From assembly GCA_019914995.1 (NCBI GenBank), contig CM034139.1, positions 1,121,001-1,185,000 on the forward strand: 64,000 nucleotides of DNA, in the 5' to 3' direction. The stretch comes from Acanthochlamys bracteata. Taxonomy: Eukaryota; Streptophyta; Magnoliopsida; Pandanales; Velloziaceae. The notes beneath the pieces were generated by a model. It was not told the DNA's origin and did not search any database. It saw only the letters and a list, made by a program, of their open reading frames with translations. Shown here one piece after another: positions 12,025-25,627 of the stretch. The position numbers and the translations under genes are program-made. Position 1 is the first letter of the stretch; every line of letters begins with the position of its first letter.

Positions 12025-13200
12025 AAAAGCCAGCTTGAACTTAATATAAATTTTTTTTTATCACGACGCCATAAATGAACGGAGTAGAAATACACAAAAT
12101 TAGATATGTGTATCTTTATCCTTATAATTTATTTTTTGTAAAAAGTTATTATCTTCAATTATATTAATAAAAGTTAAAATTATTTCAAATTTACATAATT
12201 TATTTTTTAATAAGTTATTTTTCTATTTAGAAGAGTACAATGACGTTTGGCATTGCTTACCTTAAAAGTAATGTTTTAATTTTTTATTTTATGTTTATCA
12301 ATACATATTTTATAAGTATTTAAAAATTTTATTTAAAGATTTAAAAAAATATTAAAAAATCTTATGTATTGAAATTTTTTTATTACCTATTTTTATTATT
12401 TTTTAAATTTTAAAAAATAAAATTTATTTTTTAAAAATAAAAATATTTTTAATATCAGAAAAATTTTATTTAAAAAATAATCACGCTCTTAAAGTTCTCC
12501 GATTGACCAACTTCAGAAGGAATATTTCAAAAGAGCTCTCCACTTCAGTGGAATAGAATAAGGTATCAAAACCGAAGGTTGTTTTGTAAATCAGTCCAAT
12601 TGCTAGGTCAATTGCTGAACTCTTCTAAATGCTCATCTGAAATGCACCTTTTTCGGGTTCCAGTCCTTTTGACTTCTTGCTAAGTTGTCATGGCTATTCT
12701 GGCAAAGGATCTTTTTATATTTTGCAATATGCCCTCATAAATTCTTATTTATACACGAGCAAGACAACAAAGTACCAAACTTATCCGTGCGTGTTTGATA
12801 GAGATGATGGAAACAAACTATAGATTCTGATTCTTCTCGAATGTTGAAAAGATATATCTGATTTATGTTTTCTTGATTATATTCTAATTATAGATTTTAA
12901 ATGAAAAATATATTTTCTAACTATAACTCTCGAAAGTTCTAATTTCTATAGATTCTAAGTTATTAATAATTCTATCAAATAGGTTCTCGTTCCTATTTTT
13001 ATTGGATTAGCATTATTCGGGTGCCATGCCTACTTTTGTGAAACTCGCTATTGAAGTTCTCAGCCTGTAAATTAACAATTTAATTTATTGAATTATTTAT
13101 TATCGTCTTTATTTAAATGGTGCTTGTTTAATATACGATTGCTATATTTTGTTCCTCAGTTTCGGGCTTCTAATAATTTCGATTAGAAATTCTGTTGTTG
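12025..13200. other. Intergenic DNA upstream of PSS1
   Basis: The left part is AT-rich and shows no gene. From about 12500 the composition is more balanced, and the stretch next to 13200 should contain the PSS1 promoter. I could not fix a TATA box with confidence. Confidence 0.5.
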
Positions 13201-13255
13201 ATCAAGATAATCATCAGCTCTCTCTCGCTCTCTCTTGAGGGTTCTGTTGATTCAG
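13200..13255 (+). other. Probable 5' untranslated exon region of PSS1
   Basis: A CT-rich stretch (13220-13235), typical of plant transcription start regions, ends in a good splice donor: TTCAG followed by GTCAGT at 13256. The next acceptor, TACTAG, ends at 14360, leaving 31 bases of leader before the PSS1 ATG. The exact transcription start is not known. Confidence 0.45.
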
Positions 13256-14391
13256 GTCAGTTTCTTTTTCTTTTTCTTCTTTGGGTTTTTTTTTAAAATT
13301 TGTTTTGAATGATTTCCTTGTTCTGTTGATTTTGGCTTATTGTTTGAGTAAAACTAAAATTTTGTTGAGTGCCCTCGGGTTTTGAGAATTGAACAACAGG
13401 AGCTTCATGAATTTGTTTTTGTAATTCTAACCGTCAAGATTGATGTTTCAGTTATTTTCAGTAGAGGAGTATTTGATTCGATAGTATTTGAAAGCGGAGG
13501 GGGTCAAATTTCCCATTCTGTCTAATTGCTTTTTAGGTTTGAATTTCGAAAAAATATTCCCTTAGGTACAATCTTTACAGCTTTTTGGTGTATGTACAAT
13601 CTTTAACTGAAAATTCAATTCGTTTTTTTTTGGGAGAAATGATTTGAAACGATTCTTGCTCCTACAAATTTTGCAAAGAATTATGTTTCTTACTTGATAA
13701 GACTTTTATAATCCAATCATGCATTTTCTGTGTTTTCTTAGAGATTTTGAATGAATAACGTCCTTTTCTGTTAAGTTTTTTCACTGTGCTTAGGGTTTTA
13801 GGGGTTGCCAAAATGGAATGATAAAACTCTTAAACATGGTTTTCATTTTTTAATGTTTGTTATACCAGGCTTTGAAGTTAATGACTTTTGGGCTTACTCA
13901 ATCAAGTTGTTTAATTTGTAGACTGTTGCTGACGTTATCTGGAATCTTGACAGTGCTGACTCAAAAATCTCATGGGGTTCATCTTGTGAGATGGTAATGA
14001 TGATGGCAGAAGTATCTTGACTGTTGTTTATTGTAGCTTTAGCAAGATCATGGATGCCTTTTAGTTTTATTTTTATTTAAACTTTTTTTAGCTTTTAATT
14101 TTAATTTCAAAATTTGGAGTGTAATTTCTCTGTAAATTTAATCAAACTTGCGACACAAACTATTAATTTTAGAGGGTCAATTTCGGTCTTGTTATCACAC
14201 TTCCTTTGGATATTATTTCATGTATGAAATATTTGATTGTATGCCCTAGTTTAATATACTTGTTTATATCGTCAAATTTTTTCTATGCTGTCTTAGCTAC
14301 TGCCCAGTAACATGGAGTGATTTTTTTGTTCAATTACTATGAAAACTTACTTTATACTAGGTGAGAGCTTGTTTTTTTGGAGGTTGTGACC

Positions 14392-17300
14392 ATGGGAGCA
14401 AATAACCCAAGGCATATAAGGATGGATCATCCTGTTGGAGAGGACCGCCTTGTAAACTCTCTAGCAGATGATAGTGGACTTGATCCATGGACAGCATGGG
14501 CATATAAGCCTAGAACAATTTCCCTGCTACTTCTGGGCGCCTGCCTCATGGTGTAAGTGTGCTTGTTCTTCTCTGGGTTTTTCTTCTGTTTTTTAAAAAT
14601 TTTTTTTTTAAAGAAAGGAGAAGTTGAGTGTGCTTGATAATGTGATTATACATTTTCAGTCTTGACTTCTTTTCTTCCTTTTTTACTGACCAATGTATCT
14701 TCATGGATTAGTCAAGTGCTCCTTGCTACTTTTGAAAGCTTGCTAGTGGACTGCGGCTGTAAAAAGTTGCTGACATGGATTAGACAGATATGAAGCAAAA
14801 ATGTTTTCCATTACTTGTTTGCAAAATGTATAGTTGTGAATAAGGAAAATAACCTAATTTTAGTTCTTGGAAATGATGTTTAGCTATAGAGTAGTGCGAC
14901 AGGGTTGATGTCAATACACGATTGGATGAGAAATTATAAAATGTAGGAAGTATTGGTTCTTCCAATTATATGCACAAATTGTTTATTGGCACATCAAGCC
15001 TAAAGCACATTAGTGCTGAAACAACCCTGACTATAGCAGTTTTGTTAGCTATAAATCAGACGGAAATGCCGTCTGAAGATACCTAATCTATTAATTATAT
15101 AGAACCCAGGAGAAATTTTGAAGTGTTTGGTTTTTTATTCACTTTGGTGCAATATGATATCTGGTCAATTTATAAGTATGGTGTAGTTCTATGGTTTAAT
15201 AAGTTACCTAGGTCTTGAGAGGAACACTCTATGGTCGTTTAAAGGGTGTAGTGTATGTTGTAGCATTCTTGTTTCTACAGAATGCTTAGAGATAGTAAAA
15301 TTGTATATGTTCTTTGAAGTAACCTATATATACACACACACAGACACATACACATATACATATACATATATGTATATATACATGTGTGTATATATCTGTA
15401 TACATATAATGTGTATACATATATTATATCATTTGATCAAGAGCCGGATAGAGGTTGATTCGTATTCCGATTGAGTTAAATTTTGTCAGCATATGTTTGA
15501 CTAATAGTTCTTCATATTTAATGGTGGAGATTGAGTTTGGAACTCTAGATGAAAAATGGTGCCCATAAGGTGCCCCTAAGGATAGGGTGCCCCTATTCCC
15601 ATCCTACATGTATATACATATATATGTATATATATGTGGGAAGGTTGCATGCATATGATTCTAATACCACTTTATTATATTACTTAATCTTATGCAAATT
15701 GCCATAACATATTGCAGTTCAAATTTCCATCTTCATCTATTCTTGGCATGTTATGTTTTCCTTCTTTGTTTTTCAGTTGGGCTAGTGGTGCATTAGAATC
15801 TGAAAGCGCATCTCTTGATCGTGCTACTTCTGTTAAGAGGTATGTGCATTTTCAGTTGTATGCGTAGATACATGTAAATTAATATTGTAGTTATGTATTT
15901 CTACAGATGCAGTTATGCTTCGGATTGCATGCTTGTAATATAAGTAGTACATCTAAAAGAATTCGTTTAAATAAAATTGTCTGCTTCATTCTATATATGT
16001 TATTTCTTTAATATCGTCAGCTTGTGTGTGTTTTTGTGTGTGTGTGTGAGTGCGCCTGCGCGTGAGGTGCAATCATGTTGGTGGTTGCTTATGTTGCATG
16101 CGTGCTGTGCACATGGATGGAAAGCTAAGTGTGTGTCTGTCAATTCCGTGGTGACTTGTGATGAGGCAGCTGATGGCCATCCTTTTAATTTTGCCAGTTT
16201 TGGCTTCTGAATAGAGCAATTATCTTGTGGACTTAATCTTTTATTTTACTCAGGGGTATATGGGCCATGATAGCTGTATTCCTTGCTTATTGCTTGCTCC
16301 AAGCACCTTCAACGTGAGTTATGTTTCTTTTTCTTTTTGAATTTTTAGTCCTTAACTTACCGTTTACAGATTCAACTGATGTTTATGGTATATTTTTATA
16401 GAAAATATAGTTCATTAGAGTTCATTTCTGTAGATGGTCATGTCAAGACAATACCTAGTGCAAGTTGTTGATGTCCCATATTTATTTTTCTTGTTTAATA
16501 AGTCTTGTGAATTCTTCCACTCTTTCAGTTGTCATCTTTAGTATCAATTATTAGCAGTTCTTGCACATCATCTTTCTTGTTTAGCTGTGTAGAGGCAAAT
16601 GATGATTTGCCTCTAACATGCACATCATTGTGTTTCTTGTATGTTAGTAATTACAGGATATGAGGTCCCTTTTATTATCTACCATTCACTTGTTTTCTCG
16701 AAACTGAGGCGCAAGAACATTTGCCTCTTATAGAGGCCCCTGTCTTCTACATCTCTTGTTTAGTTGACGTTACTTTCCCCCAATGTATGCTTGTGTTTTA
16801 TTTTTCTGCCACTCACTTCTTGTGATTTGAGGGCACAAGAACAGGTGCATCTTATAGAGGCCCTGTCTTTCTCATCTCCCTTCAGTTGGCATCAGTTTTC
16901 CCTGATATATGCCTTCGTTTCTTTTCTTCTGTTCGCTTCTCTTTGAAATTTGATGCACATGAGCATATGCCTCTGATGGAGGCCCTCCTTTGTCATCTCT
17001 CTTTTCGTTGGCATTAGTTTTCCCAGTATATACTTTCCTTTTCTTTTTCACTTTCTTTTGAGTTTTGTGCCCATAAAAAGTTTGCTGTATGTTAATAGTT
17101 CGTCTTATAAGTCAACTAGGGATAAAGTAAATGGCTTAGGAACCATAATTTATTGGAAACATAGTTGAAGTAACAAAACTGAGACTGGAGTTCTGATACT
17201 TTAGCAGGTTATGTTCTTCGTTTGATCCTAAAATCTGTTAGTTTATTTTAGACTTTGTATAGCGATTTATTGTTTCTTAAGCTAATTATGTAAGCTTTTA

Positions 17301-20300
17301 GAAGATTTCACTATAAGATAACTGCTTATTATGCAGCAAAGATAAATCCTCTATAAGAAATTTAACATTGAAGCTTTCTTGATGTTCCTGATTCAATCTG
17401 TGATCATCGCCATGGTGTTTTACGTCTGGCTAATCATTTTCCAAGGATATAACATATTAAGACTGTTAACATATAAGGAGTTGGAACTAGGAAGAACTCT
17501 ATAATAGTCACATGTATATAATTATGTAACTGCAGTTATTGTATCAAGGTATATTCTGTTGCAGAAAGTTTTATAAATTCATTGTCCAAGTATTTCTAGT
17601 GCTCCTTAACCTGACATACTATTGCAGTGAAATCACATGTTTCTTAACCAACTGTCTACTTCTCAACATTTTACTAAATAACAAGATTCAATTAATCTTT
17701 TGTTGCTTCTGATGTTGTTGTCTTGAATTAAGGGACTAACCTTAAATTAACCTTCAATTCTTTGGTTTTTCATTAGTTCCTTTTCGTTTCTTTTGTAGGA
17801 TACTTATTAGGCCACACCCTGCTGTATGGCGTCTAGTTCATGGGATGGCTGTTATCTACCTTGTCGCCCTTACATTTCTGCTATTCCAGGTTTGTTTGAT
17901 AGAGTATGCTAGTTTGATAATGGCCTTAGCTTTTTAGTTGTTTGGTTGTTTTCCTTTCGTCATTCAGTATTCTTGGGTTTAGATTAAGGTGTCGTTTGGT
18001 TTTGAATTTGAGATAACAGTTTGAAGAATTTTTGCTTTTGCAGAACTGATCCTGCAATTAATGTTTGGTAAGCGTTTTTTTTCAATCCAGTAGTTTGGTG
18101 CCTTACCATAGAAGGGTTCACATCTAGGTTTGAAAAAGAAAATAGAGTGCAACTTCTCGGAAAGCACTACTAAAATCCCTTCTCTTATTCACCAAACTCA
18201 TTCCCAAGTTGAGTTTAAGATTAAACAACTACTTTTGAAGGCACTGTGCAAAAGAAGAAAAAAAAAGCTTCTAGAAAACCATTTGGAAAAGTAACTTGGT
18301 CTATGATTAGATTTTACAAGTACTATCAAAAGTTCTTTTTACTCTAGTGTTTGGTAACACCATGTACCAAAACAATTTCAAAAGCATGCCCAAATGGAAA
18401 TTTCCACAAACCAGTTTATTACTTCAGCATTTGAGTAATAGCATACACTTGCAAGATTGTTAAAAACTAAGAACATGCTATGATAGAAAACTGGCTCATG
18501 TACAGATAAAGTAATAGTTCTGGATTGTAGTCAAATTTCAATATTAGGTTAAAATAGGAATGCCCATAATCATACACGTGTACAGTCTATAAAATGGAAA
18601 AAATGGAAGCAGGGGGAAAACATCATCAAATTATAAGTGCATGGGTAGTTGAGTGATTCTAGTTATATACCAATTGGTATAAGACCGATATTAGAGAAAG
18701 TAGAAATTAAGAAACTTCAGCAGAGATAGATTTATGGTGGCAACTTTTTCAATGATTTGAAGTTAACTGTTACGAACTTCCATTCTAAGATATTCCTGCA
18801 TCGAACCTAACAGTCATAACCATTTGCTATTAGTCTGTAGGTTTTGTGTTATGCATTTTTGTATTTCAGTTACTAATAGGTACACTGTTGTAGAAAACTT
18901 GGAAATTGTAATGTGCTTTTTTGTCAGTCGAATTGGTATTTTGTATCCAAATACAATTTTAAAAACCTTGATGCTTAACATTGTTATTGAGTTATTTCTA
19001 TTCGTTGACAACATGAATTATTTTCATATGTAAGGGAATATGCAGAGATGAACTTTATTAAATGGTTTGCTTGTTATTGACACTCTCATTCCAGAACCGT
19101 GATGATGCTCGGCAATTCATGAAACTCCTCCATCCAGATCTAGGAGTAGGTAATACGTTTCGTTTGATATTCATATTTTTCCAAGATACTTTTCAATGAC
19201 TTTATTAATCTAAGAAGCAACGATCCTTTTTATGAACTTATCAAACAGAACTACCAGAACGGTCCTATGGAGCTGATTGTCGGATTTATGTACCAGAAAA
19301 TCCAAAAAGCAGGTTTAAGAATATATATGTATGATGCCTGTGATCACTATTTCTAAACCTTTTCTCCTACTTGTGTATGCTATTGCTTGGATTTTTTATT
19401 GTGCTAGCTTTCTCAATTCTTTACAGGACACATTGTTTGATGAATTTGTTCTAGCTCATCTTTTGGGTTGGTGGGGTAAAGCTATCACGATAAGGAATCA
19501 GCCTCTCTTATGGGTTCTGTCAATTGGATTTGAATTAATGGAGGTCGGCATGTTCTTATATAAGTTCGAATATTACAGTATTAATTTTTTTTTAACTGAT
19601 GCAATATGCAAAGCCTTGCAGCTCACATTTCGCCACATGTTGCCAAACTTTAATGAATGCTGGTGGGATAGTATCATTCTGGACATTCTAATCTGCAATT
19701 GGTTTGGTAAGATGCTCAAATGTTAGTGTTTGATTTCATATAATAATAATTTATAATTTTTTGTTTTTGGTAGTAAGCGAGTCATCCCATTTATGATGTC
19801 TTAAATGCATATCTCTGGAGCTGTAGGTTATGCAAATTATGATAGTCAAAATTGCTCGTGTTCTTTATTTTAATAAGCAAGTTCTTGACAAATACAAAGA
19901 CAGGACCATTGGGATTAGCAAGGTTACTGACTTAGTTGTTGAGCAACACATTTCTCGGCGTAGGATGTAAAATTCTAGAGAATAGCTTCTGATAATATTT
20001 GCCATCTCAATTGTTCATTTGTTTGAGTCCTAGTATTTGAAAATATGATAAAGAATCCTTACTATCTCGCCAGTTATAATTTATCTTGGTTATGATATGA
20101 ATGGTCAAAGTGTTGTAGATTTAAGATTGTTTGAATATACCTTATTTTTGTTGACATTGGCATTATAATGTGGTATATTTGGATTTGTATGGTGATAGAT
20201 GGAAATTCTCGACTAGACGTAGCTTCTTTGAGTTACAACCACCAACAAGCAATAACGTTACCTAGTAGGTCTACTCGAAGAGATTAAGGCTTATGAACTC

Positions 20301-22282
20301 ATCTCAGGTTGATAGTGTTCTTCTCCCATAGTATAACTTGTAATTTTCTGTTTATTTATCCTACTTATGTCTATTTGCAACTGATAACTGAGGCAATGCA
20401 TGATTGCTCTTCCATTCATTTTTTATGGCAACTGATTGCCGCCACTTTTGGATGTCTTATGTTGTTAACTCAGGCATCTGGGCTGGTATGCGTACTGTTA
20501 GGTACTTTGATGGGAAAACTTATGAATGGGTCGGGTTAAGCCGACAGCCTAATATCATAGGGAAGGTATTGAGTCTCACAAGCTCAATGTTTTCTTGACC
20601 AAAATTTGCTACTTGTGTCATTGTTACAACTGAAAGTGCTTTTCCTGCCTGGATTCTGTAATCACAAGAGTTCTTTAGCAAACCTTGCATATGTGCATGG
20701 TAGTTTGAAATTTACACGTTTCTGTTTTGTTCTCTATACAAGATGTTGTTAGCATAGTTTTGTTTCCATGTGGGTTTATGGAGAACTATAAGTTATGCCT
20801 ATGAATTGTGCTTTATACTTTTACACAAATTGAAGTTCTTGTCTGCATTATACACTATTTTCTCTGTTGCGATCTATTTCAGAATAATTATCAGCTTTAG
20901 TCCATGACTCACGATTGAATTCCATGTCCATGATGTCATGTGTTTTTAAGTGTATTAGATGTTAGCATGGGCTGGCATTGAATTCTATAGGTGAGGGTGT
21001 GGCAGAACCTGATGGCATTGTTGTTTGAGGGTCAAAGGAGAGTAAGGATATGGACAGCTTAATTTTATCCTGGGAACATTAAAATGTGACCAGAATTGTG
21101 GCATCAGGATTGAGATTAAGCTATTCAAAATAGAAACAAAGGTTTTACAATTTTCAGCCTTAGTAAAATTATCTGAAACCAATAGTTTTGAGATATGATT
21201 AGTGATTTTTGAAATGATTTTACTAGTTACTGATGGTAATTCTGATGGTACCACCAATGCAAATTTAGACATCAATATCAATTTATAATACTAGTTTTAA
21301 GACATGTTATGCAGACTTTGGTCTCATTTGGTTGCATTTTTATTTCTTGTTTTTATTTTTCTGTTCATTCTTTAGAAAAAGAGTTTTGAAAATGTGTTTG
21401 CTTGAAGTTTTGGCTTTATAAAACTTAAAAATTGATTGTTGGTTTAAGAGAAGGGGGAAAAAAAAAAATTTGGCTTTCACAAGTACTTAAGACTGGAGTG
21501 GTGGTGGTGGAGTGCTTGGAAGCCATTGCATTGGAAGGGGTTTGCAGTAGACAGTTATGGGAGCCCGACCATCAAGCTAGATGAACACAAACTCTAAAGA
21601 AAGTTGAGTAGTTAATCAAAGCAGATGGCACTAGGAAGCATTTCTGGCTGGGGCAAAGAGAATCAACAGGATCAGGGGAGAGGAATCATGAAAGAATTGG
21701 GTTGATCAGGCTAAATCCAATTATTCAGCTGCAATCAGTGTAACATCTCAATCCTATCTAGTATATTAGAGATGACCTGCTGATTGGATTCGATGGCACT
21801 GTTCATTCTAAGCAAAGGTTATAAACAAAGGTAAGAGAACACATGGAAGAGATGATGTGATCTAATAAGCATGGAAAGCTATGTACAGGAATGATTTGCT
21901 ACTTCGGAAGTGAGTTAGTTCTATATTAATTAGCATAGGAGTATCAAAATTGAAAAGATGAGTCTAGCAAAAGTGAGTGCTACCTTAGAATTTGTTTAAG
22001 CACAAATAATATTAATATTTGCTCTCCATTTACAAAAACTTGGGTGGCGTCATTAATTGTTTCTTGTTGACGGCTTGGAAGACACAAAGTACTATTACAT
22101 TGTTGGATTAATTTTCATTGGCGATACATGGTGCCATTATAATGGACATGACTGCAGATGTCGCATGCCTGTGTTTATATATTTGTGTTAATTTAAAAAT
22201 AAAATCATATGTAAAAAAGAGCTGCCTTTCTTGGTTATAGAAAGTCATCAGCTATTGGAGCACCAAGGGAGGTGTTCTCTCT

Positions 22283-22326
<44 letters not shown>

Positions 22327-23431
22327 TCTAATGCTATGCATATTGCATCTATATATTTCAACTTGTATTTCTTTTTATCTTTCTAACATTTATTTGAATT
22401 AAAAATAGAAAAGATGTTTCACGTTTCTTTTCACACAAAAAGTATTTATGCTTGCGCAACGTGTTCTGTGTGAATTATAGTATGTGTCTGTTGACTTTCT
22501 CATCGCAACCATTCCTTAGATGCAAGTGATTTTCTGAGTAATCATGTCAACTCTTTCACTCTGAACAATAATGTCTTATATTGATCGTATTCATGCAGGT
22601 AAACGAAAGTAATTGTGGCGCAAACTTGTTTTAGTTTTTCAAATCATCTGGGTAGTCTTCCTAGCATGAGTTTTACTTTAGTTTGCATCACCTCCGATTG
22701 TGTTAATTCTATGTAGTGGTTCTTTCATTTTTTTAATTAGATACAACCACACCTGAGCCTTTTTTTCCTCCCGCTTTGCCATAGGTGAAAAGAACTTTAG
22801 GTCAGTTCACACCTGCGCAGTGGGACAAAGATGAATGGCACCCTCTACTAGGACCATGGAGGTTTATCCAGGTGCTAAGTCTCTGTGTCGTGTTTATGAC
22901 AGTAGAGTTGAACACCTTTTTCCTCAAATTTTGTCTTTGGATACCTCCTGGAAATCCACTGGTCATTTATAGGTTGATACTTTGGTGGTTAATTGCAATA
23001 CCAACTATTAGGGAGTACAACTCCTACTTGCAGGACAGGTTGATTCTCCCATCACCCTCTCTCACTATATATATCTCAAAGTTTTGCATGTGAAACTCAG
23101 TACTGGATTTGTATTAGGAAACCGGTGAAGAAGGTTGGTGCATTCTGCTGGCTTTCCTTAGCCATATGCATTGTAGAGCTTCTTATCTGTATCAAGTTTG
23201 GGCATGGTATATGTTCCTTTTCCCTTTTCTCTTTCCCATTTTTTATATTGAAAAAAGAATATTGACTAAGGTGAAGTTTTTTGGTTTGGGATCATGTAAA
23301 CAGGTCTTTATCCCAACCCAATGCCGCGGTGGCTAGTTGTTTTCTGGTCATCTGTGGGGATCGCGCTCGCTATTTTTCTGTTAGCTTGGACTTGGCAGAT
23401 TCACCGTACGATGATAAGAAAGAGGGAGTGA
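14392..23431 (+). CDS. PSS1: Phosphatidylserine synthase 1 (base-exchange type)
   Basis: This membrane enzyme makes phosphatidylserine by exchanging the head group of an existing phospholipid for L-serine, in the ER. Coding exons are 14392-14552, 15777-15839, 16254-16313, 17799-17889, 19095-19149, 19249-19328, 19427-19543, 19622-19706, 20474-20565, 22785-23038, 23118-23206 and 23304-23431. All borders are GT-AG and all phases agree, giving 424 open codons, close to the family's length in Arabidopsis. Family blocks are [13 protein letters not shown] (about residues 30-42), [11 protein letters not shown] (101-111), SYGADCRIY (149-157), [10 protein letters not shown] (180-189) and [13 protein letters not shown] (214-226). 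Hydrophobic spans suggest about eight or more membrane segments, for example near 43-60, 76-93, 109-124, 296-315, 328-342, 361-379 and 392-412. The C-terminus is basic (RTMIRKRE). The gene stands alone; introns hold simple repeats and a 121-bp minisatellite. Confidence 0.95.
15325..15430. repeat. AC/TATG simple repeat in PSS1 intron
   Basis: A mixed microsatellite of CA, TACATA and TATATG units, partly self-complementary, lies in the intron between coding exons 1 and 2. A shorter similar patch is at about 15607-15637. Confidence 0.8.
16024..16048. repeat. TG microsatellite in PSS1 intron
   Basis: Interrupted TG dinucleotide run in the intron between coding exons 2 and 3. Confidence 0.75.
16675..17085. 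repeat. Minisatellite, about 121-bp unit, ~3 copies
   Basis: The motif [CA]CAAGAACAtttGCctcttatagaggccc recurs in diverged form at about 16711, 16834 and 16955, with a remnant near 17070. Each copy is followed by a similar pyrimidine-rich segment (cATCTC..TTGGCAtcaGTTTTCCC..TATATGC). The period is 121-123 bp. It sits in the intron between PSS1 coding exons 3 and 4. Confidence 0.75.
22286..22324. repeat. TC microsatellite in PSS1 intron
   Basis: Uninterrupted TC dinucleotide run of about 39 bases in the 2.2-kb intron between coding exons 9 and 10. Confidence 0.95.
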
Positions 23432-23590
23432 CTTGCATTCCATCTCACTTTCATTCTCTTTTCTTTATTTCTTTTTAGAATTTTAAATTATACCTGTTTT
23501 TCATATAGTATCCTGTAAATGGGCAATAATTTCTAAGAATTGGAAGAGCAGTCATGTAATAATTGGTTGATGAATTTGTACGTGACTATA

Positions 23591-23596
23591 AATAAA
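23591..23596 (+). terminator. PSS1 poly(A) signal
   Basis: AATAAA lies 160 bases after the PSS1 stop codon in AT-rich 3' sequence. It is a plausible near-upstream element for cleavage and polyadenylation. Confidence 0.5.
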
Positions 23597-23619
23597 CTCC
23601 TCTAGTTGCACTTTTTAGT

Positions 23620-24788
23620 GCTCAAATTAAACTTTTAGTATGCAAGTTGAACCTGGCTAAATTGAATTTAGTTCGACTTAAACAGCGCAAGTTCAACGCC
23701 CAAGGAAAAGTACAACGTCAGGTAATGGAAAAATTCAAACTCGTTTCATATCTAAAATCATATGCAGTTGTGTAGAAGGTAATTGTGTTTCTGTTCCTAT
23801 GTGAATGAGCAATAAAACGAATCCTAAGACTGAAAACGAGACTAACCGTTGTTCTTTGTTCTTTGGCTAAAAATGTGTTTATTTTGAAATAAATTTATTT
23901 TTTTGAAAATAAATTTAAAAATTAAATTAAAAATTAAAAATATTTAATTAAAAAAATATACAAATTTTGTAGTAATAGTTTTAAAAATATATTAAAGTTT
24001 TTTTAATAAAAAATATTTTAAAAGTGGGTTTGAAAAAAATAAAATTTAAAGATTCGGTAAACACGGAACTGGCTGAAATGAGGATTCTAGAAGAACGATA
24101 GGATTCTGTATCTTGCGTCTATACGTAAAGGACATGCTCTTACCTCTAAAGATATTTTCTTACAAGAAAATTGACATTTGACAAAAAAGCTAGAAATCTT
24201 AAATCATCAGCAAATAGATGAAGTGGCAATTCCAACTATCAAACTCGAGCAAGGTTAAGGTGCATGCTCTGAACGTCATTTAGGGATTTTTGGCGTGGCT
24301 TTTACCTCTTTCTTCCATCTTTTATTTAGATTTTCGTTATCGTAAATGCCTTGTGCAGTACTTAAGGGTTTCTTTTTTTAAATTTAAAAGATGTGTAAAT
24401 TATAAGACCATGTGTATGTGTTGGGGAGATAAACTATCAAAAAAATTAATCAAAATAAAACATCTGAAAGGTCCGATTTATACACTAAAAAGTTCAATTC
24501 AAAAAATTAAGCCAATAGACTATAAAACTTTTGAGTATATTAACCCCTTTATTATTTTATTTTTATTCAATATAGAAGTAATCTACTCAATCTTAATCAA
24601 CTGTATGATTTTTTTAATGTAAAAAAATAATAAACTCGTTTCCTAAAAAATAAAAAAGTTCTTCTACCCTAAAAGCTTTATTTAAGCAATTCTGAAGGAC
24701 TCTTAGACAAATGGTTCAATCTTAGAATATAAAGGTTAGGAGTTATGATAAGTTGGTTTAATTTAGGGTAAGATGACCCAAACAAGAC
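23620..24788. other. Intergenic AT-rich DNA, nothing recognised
   Basis: Long A and T runs and no frame with protein similarity. The 110-codon frame at 24290-24622 is AT-rich and low in complexity, and I do not regard it as a gene. Confidence 0.6.
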
Positions 24789-24791
24789 TTA

Positions 24792-25035
24792 GGGGTTGTT
24801 TGGGATTGCCTAAAATATGATGTTTTTGTAAAAAGGTTTTTGGTGTGATTTTTTAAAAACAAGCTTATCTTTTTTTAGTTAATATATATATATATATATA
24901 TATATATAAAGATTTTATGAAATATAATTTATTCATACATTCTAAAATTTTGAAAATATAGTACTATGAAGGTTTTTGAAAAAAAAAAAAAAAATAGGGA
25001 TAAATAAGCCGCTAGAAGTACAACCAAACATGTCC
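24792..25035. mobile_element. Harbinger/Tourist-like MITE, 244 bp
   Basis: The left end GGGGTTGTTTGGGATTG and the reverse complement of the right end GGACATGTTTGGTTGTAC pair as terminal inverted repeats. TTA flanks both sides (24789-24791 and 25036-25038) as a perfect 3-bp target duplication. The interior is AT-rich with a TA microsatellite (24883-24907) and a 16-base A run. No coding. Confidence 0.75.
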
Positions 25036-25057
25036 TTAATTATTGTCTAGACAATAT

Positions 25058-25627
25058 TGTTACGAACGGAATAACTCAAGCCAAAATCAAAGACATAGTT
25101 ACTCTGACAAGTATAGCGAATATACCGAGGACTTGGGATAAAAATATAAAAATTGAGAAACGTAATAAAACATGAGAGAAAAACTCTCACCAACTTGAGA
25201 GAAAAACTCACAAGATGTAAGAAAAAAAAACCACTTCAATAATTGAGTTACACCCTTCACTCCTCTTGGAAAAACAACAATGTCATTTTGTTGGGAGCAA
25301 AACACAATCAACTACAATAGTATAAGGAAATCTTACAATAACACATACCACACAATGCTCCACATGCGCACCATTGCGTCGACAGCATTACCACACTAGT
25401 AGATCTTCGTAACACACATTACAAACCTTATACGTCATTCAGCACTATTATTTGCTTCCTTGCCGGCTGTATACCAAACTTCTTGCGGCTACCGCACCAA
25501 ATAAAACACACTCCTTGCGGTAGCAACCATTATAGCAAATCATAACCCTAATTAACTTAAATATAAGCTAACCAGGCCCAATCTTGAATGTGGCTCAATA
25601 ACTTGCAAAGTGTTTTTATTTCCAACA
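25058..25627 (-). repeat. copia-3 3' LTR
   Basis: Complete LTR in minus orientation with TG..CA ends. The left flank AATAT (25053-25057) would be one half of the target duplication; the other half is lost with the truncated partner LTR. Confidence 0.7.

Noticed and set aside
15977-16210. Cys-rich 77-codon frame
   Set aside because: It is translation of the TG microsatellite and flanking PSS1 intron.
16593-16617. Perfect short hairpin as a microRNA precursor
   Set aside because: Stem of only 11 bp with a 3-4 base loop, too short for a plant precursor; better explained as part of the minisatellite.
17985-18300. MITE starting at GGTGTCGTTTGGTTTTG in a PSS1 intron
   Set aside because: No convincing matching right end or target duplication could be found.
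19331-19726. 131-codon plus-strand frame as a separate gene
   Set aside because: It is PSS1 exons 19427-19543 and 19622-19706 read through the short intron between them; the spliced frame explains it fully.
24290-24622. 110-codon frame after PSS1
   Set aside because: Lys/Ile/Phe-rich, produced by AT-rich DNA; no domain, no neighbouring exon signals.
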